Shown here: positions 61,693 through 64,000 of the stretch, in pieces | How positions within the stretch are numbered: the first letter of the stretch is position 1 | How the letters are laid out: the number at the start of each line of letters is the position of its first letter | From: Bacteroidales bacterium | GTDB lineage: Bacteria > Bacteroidota > Bacteroidia > Bacteroidales > UBA932 | Reading direction: 5' to 3' | Assembly: GCA_017480345.1 (NCBI GenBank) | Contig: JAFVAU010000025.1 | Span: forward strand, 1 to 64,000 | Length of the DNA stretch: 64,000 bases | Program-made: the position numbers and the translations under genes | Notes under the pieces: generated by a model | What the model was told of the DNA's origin: nothing | Databases searched by the model: none | What the model saw: only the letters and a program-made list of their open reading frames with translations

Positions 61693-61718
61693 CCACCGGC
61701 AGGGTCAGCCGCCGGTGG
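61693..61718 (-). other. Short stem between fimbrillin-like genes 3 and 4
   Basis: CCACCGGC (61693-61700) and GCCGGTGG (61711-61718), extended by TTGGT/ACCAA outside; the plus strand continues with A's. Similar to the other intergenic CCGG stems. Confidence 0.55.
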
Positions 61719-61733
61719 ATAAAAAACCAAAGA

Positions 61734-64000
61734 TTATTGCTCAACGCCATTTACCCAGGAACGGGTCACCCCGTCTACGGTAATCGTTGCGTTCAAGCCG
61801 ATATTCGTGTTGGAAGGATTCTTTATTCCCCACAGGCAAGTATTCGACACAGGAGAGACATAGAAACCTTCTGCGGAACAATCAGTAATCTTCACGGTAT
61901 AAGAAATTCCCGCGTGATCAGCTGCATTCACCATAATAGCAGACTTATCACCCTGCTTCCCCTCTTCATAGTTGTTGGTAAACGTGCAATTCTCAATCCG
62001 GACATCCATTCCGTCAACATCACGGAAAATGTACATTGCTTTTCCGTTTCCAAAAAATGAACAGTTCTTGATGGTCGTTGACGGACATCCGTAGCATTTG
62101 AGAGCGTACTTGTCAAACATGGTCTGCGTGAAAGAACAGCCGTCAATTACCGTTTCCAGTGCATAGGGCTGAACCACCTTCCCATCTGTTGAATAGAAAG
62201 TAACGTTCTCAAAACGCTCCGACTCAAGATAGAAATTCGAATACAGAGGGTCATCGGTTGTCGGGATTATTTTCACTCCGCTAAAAGTTATATGCTTCCC
62301 GGAGTTAATCGCTCCCAACTTGATAACGGTGTCGCTGGTTCCCTTTACAGTCAGATTAGAGACCTTCACCGTTGACGGAAAAGTATATTCCCCGGCAGGA
62401 AGGGCAACCGTCAGTTCATCAGCCGGTGTATTCAGAAGCGTATTCAATACATTCTGGGAGGGAACGATACCTTCGCCATTAATCTTGATATTCCTGAAAC
62501 CGCCAGAGTCAATCCCGGATTGGAAGACAAATTCCACTTCCGAGCTTTCGTCATAATTCACATTCGAATACGTGGTATGCCCGTTATTGTTAAACGGAGA
62601 AGCATCAACGACCAGTTTGCCAATTTTCGATTGTTCAAGATTAAAGGTAATGACATCCTCATCATAATAATTGTTGTCAATTATCGCCCGTGAACATTCC
62701 ATGTTCTTCAAATTCACCGTAATATTCGCGGCATGGGTATAGTTGACATTACCACGGACAAATAGGGCGTAGTCGTTACCATCTGTCATCATCGGCTGGG
62801 TCATCTTGATATTCTCAAAGTTGATGACAGTAGGATCAGCGGAATCACCATAATTCCCATAGATATAGAAAAGACGGGCATAGCTCCACGAAGTTCCATT
62901 GGTGTAGAAGGTGGGGCCATCGCCCTCGCCGATAAGAGAAATATTTCTGCTCTTATGATTTTTATTGATATAAATCTCCTTGTAGCGGGCATCAGCAAAA
63001 TACACGCCCTCTTCCACGTAAATGATGGCATCCGTCACCGATTCCACAAGCGCCTTCAGCGCATCCCAGTTCCCTGCTTCTGTTTTGTTGGAATCGTACT
63101 TGTAATAGATAACTTTCTCGTCAACGATGCTTGACTCTTCATCTATGACGATGGAACCACCTTCTGTTTCCTCGGAAGTAACCTTCACATCATCCGTCTC
63201 AGTTGTCACATACGCAGAGGAAGTATTTCCTTGATTATCCGCACCCGACGCATACACCTCGCAATCAGCATTGGCCACCACGTAAATCTCGCCTCCGTTC
63301 TGGGCGGTTGCAGAAGAACCCGCAGCCTCGGCATTGATGGTCACCACAACTTTGTTGTCAGACGTAGCTACATCGATATTATCCTTCGGTTGTTCCACAA
63401 CCACATCAGACTTGGCATTCAGCTCAATCTGCTTAATTGCCGCTTCTTTGGCTACGATTACCTGAACGGGATTCTCCCCGTCAGCCGTAGCACCCGATTG
63501 AACATCTACCTTGTCAACCGTACCTGCAATAAGAGCATTACCCTTGAGGATATTCACTGTACTTACGGTGGCTCCCTCCTGGATTTCCAAGGTGCTGTCA
63601 CTGGTGTGGAGAGAAGTGGTGTTGATGACAGAGCCTCCAAGGATGGTCACGTGGGTAGAGGTGATTTCTCCGCTCAGCGCCGAGAGAGAAGGAGCATAAA
63701 TCTCTACAATGGCAGGCTTGTTTGTGGCACCATCGGGATAAGCCAGGGTCAAAGTTTCGCCGTAAGAGGCCGAAATCCGGATTTGGACACGTCCTGCATA
63801 ATCGGGAAGAACGATGGAGCCGGGAGTTCCTTCGATAGCGGTTAGTGTCACCACCTCGGGATTCACATCGCCATTGTCCGCATTGTCAGTGAATTTAGCA
63901 AAATAGGTATTCAACGCTGCCACGCTGGCAAAGCTGGGGCCGATGAGCTTGTTATAGTCCACAGCGGCAAAACCGGGAACCGTCTGTACCGTAAAGGTGA
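61734..64000 (-). CDS. Fimbrillin-like / beta-helix surface protein, N-terminus beyond the window
   Basis: At least 755 residues; the frame is open to the right edge, so the N-terminus is outside. The visible start FTVQTVPGFAAVDYNKLIGP matches the end of the fimbrillin domain of the previous gene. It then has the same linker (repeat 63422-63875) and a different beta-helix (FENVTFYSTDGKVVQPYALE, IENCTFTNNYEEGKQ). It ends in WVNGVEQ. Paralogue of the downstream gene. Confidence 0.75.
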   Translation of the reverse strand, partial: TFTVQTVPGFAAVDYNKLIGPSFASVAALNTYFAKFTDNADNGDVNPEVVTLTAIEGTPGSIVLPDYAGRVQIRISASYGETLTLAYPDGATNKPAIVEIYAPSLSALSGEITSTHVTILGGSVINTTSLHTSDSTLEIQEGATVSTVNILKGNALIAGTVDKVDVQSGATADGENPVQVIVAKEAAIKQIELNAKSDVVVEQPKDNIDVATSDNKVVVTINAEAAGSSATAQNGGEIYVVANADCEVYASGADNQGNTSSAYVTTETDDVKVTSEETEGGSIVIDEESSIVDEKVIYYKYDSNKTEAGNWDALKALVESVTDAIIYVEEGVYFADARYKEIYINKNHKSRNISLIGEGDGPTFYTNGTSWSYARLFYIYGNYGDSADPTVINFENIKMTQPMMTDGNDYALFVRGNVNYTHAANITVNLKNMECSRAIIDNNYYDEDVITFNLEQSKIGKLVVDASPFNNNGHTTYSNVNYDESSEVEFVFQSGIDSGGFRNIKINGEGIVPSQNVLNTLLNTPADELTVALPAGEYTFPSTVKVSNLTVKGTSDTVIKLGAINSGKHITFSGVKIIPTTDDPLYSNFYLESERFENVTFYSTDGKVVQPYALETVIDGCSFTQTMFDKYALKCYGCPSTTIKNCSFFGNGKAMYIFRDVDGMDVRIENCTFTNNYEEGKQGDKSAIMVNAADHAGISYTVKITDCSAEGFYVSPVSNTCLWGIKNPSNTNIGLNATITVDGVTRSWVNGVEQ
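63422..63875. repeat. 454-base repeat, copy B
   Basis: Partner of 60145-60598 in the upstream paralogue; identity drops sharply at both ends, suggesting recent gene conversion or duplication. Confidence 0.85.

Overview
The window looks like a chromosomal segment of a fairly GC-rich member of the Bacteroidales. Signs of this are the promoters with the Bacteroidota -7 element TAnnTTTGC (often with TTTG 19-20 bases upstream), an S46 peptidase, DUF4922, CTnDOT-type tra genes, fimbrillin-like lipoproteins and a split hipA locus. A Cryptobacteroides-like gut or rumen lineage is a guess; nothing here proves it.

Layout. 1-335: tRNA-Pro(AGG) with a terminator and, directly downstream, the start of a tyrosine recombinase that runs off the left edge, so an integrated element probably lies to the left. 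414-42176: compact core genome. Main groups are an operon of SPOR lipoprotein, M28-like/TonB_C protein, leuS and two YitT proteins; phoH; a TPR protein; gyrA; a 41-codon small ORF; clpC divergent from lolA-like/metY/metX/thrA (methionine and threonine branch); nucleoside phosphorylases with a DUF1295 protein; hipB with a wrecked hipA; pncB; a HAD phosphatase; GH28 with an S46 peptidase; a UvrD-like helicase; prfB; murI-namZ-DUF6515; DUF4922; and HU-like/acyl-ACP thioesterase/AspT-type transporter/NUDIX. tRNA-Asn(GTT) follows at 42295.

42547-51070 is one tight leftward operon of conjugation genes in CTnDOT order (traA, a small gene, E, F, G, I, J, K, L, M, N, a small gene). It has its own good promoter, but no traB-D, H, O-Q, relaxase, coupling protein or integrase is visible, and traJ carries a frameshift. 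It looks like an incomplete or decaying conjugative module. 51224-64000 is a surface-protein region: two small unknown proteins, a TPR lipoprotein with a LuxR-like end, a protein made of about five HTH repeats, an unknown 173-residue protein, then four fimbrillin-like genes. The two largest join a fimbrillin N-terminus or shared repeat segment to a beta-helix, and share a roughly 454-base block at about 98% identity.

The most unusual signal is a family of short palindromes (GTCA...palindrome...TCTC). They sit in frame inside traG, traM, the HU-like gene and a fimbrillin-like gene, and resemble protein-coding palindromic repeats. Other points are an M28-like protein that has lost its metal ligands, divergent promoters sharing one palindrome, many start codons within a few bases of the -7 box, and a hipA internal deletion. 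No stretch above 300 bases lacks a gene.
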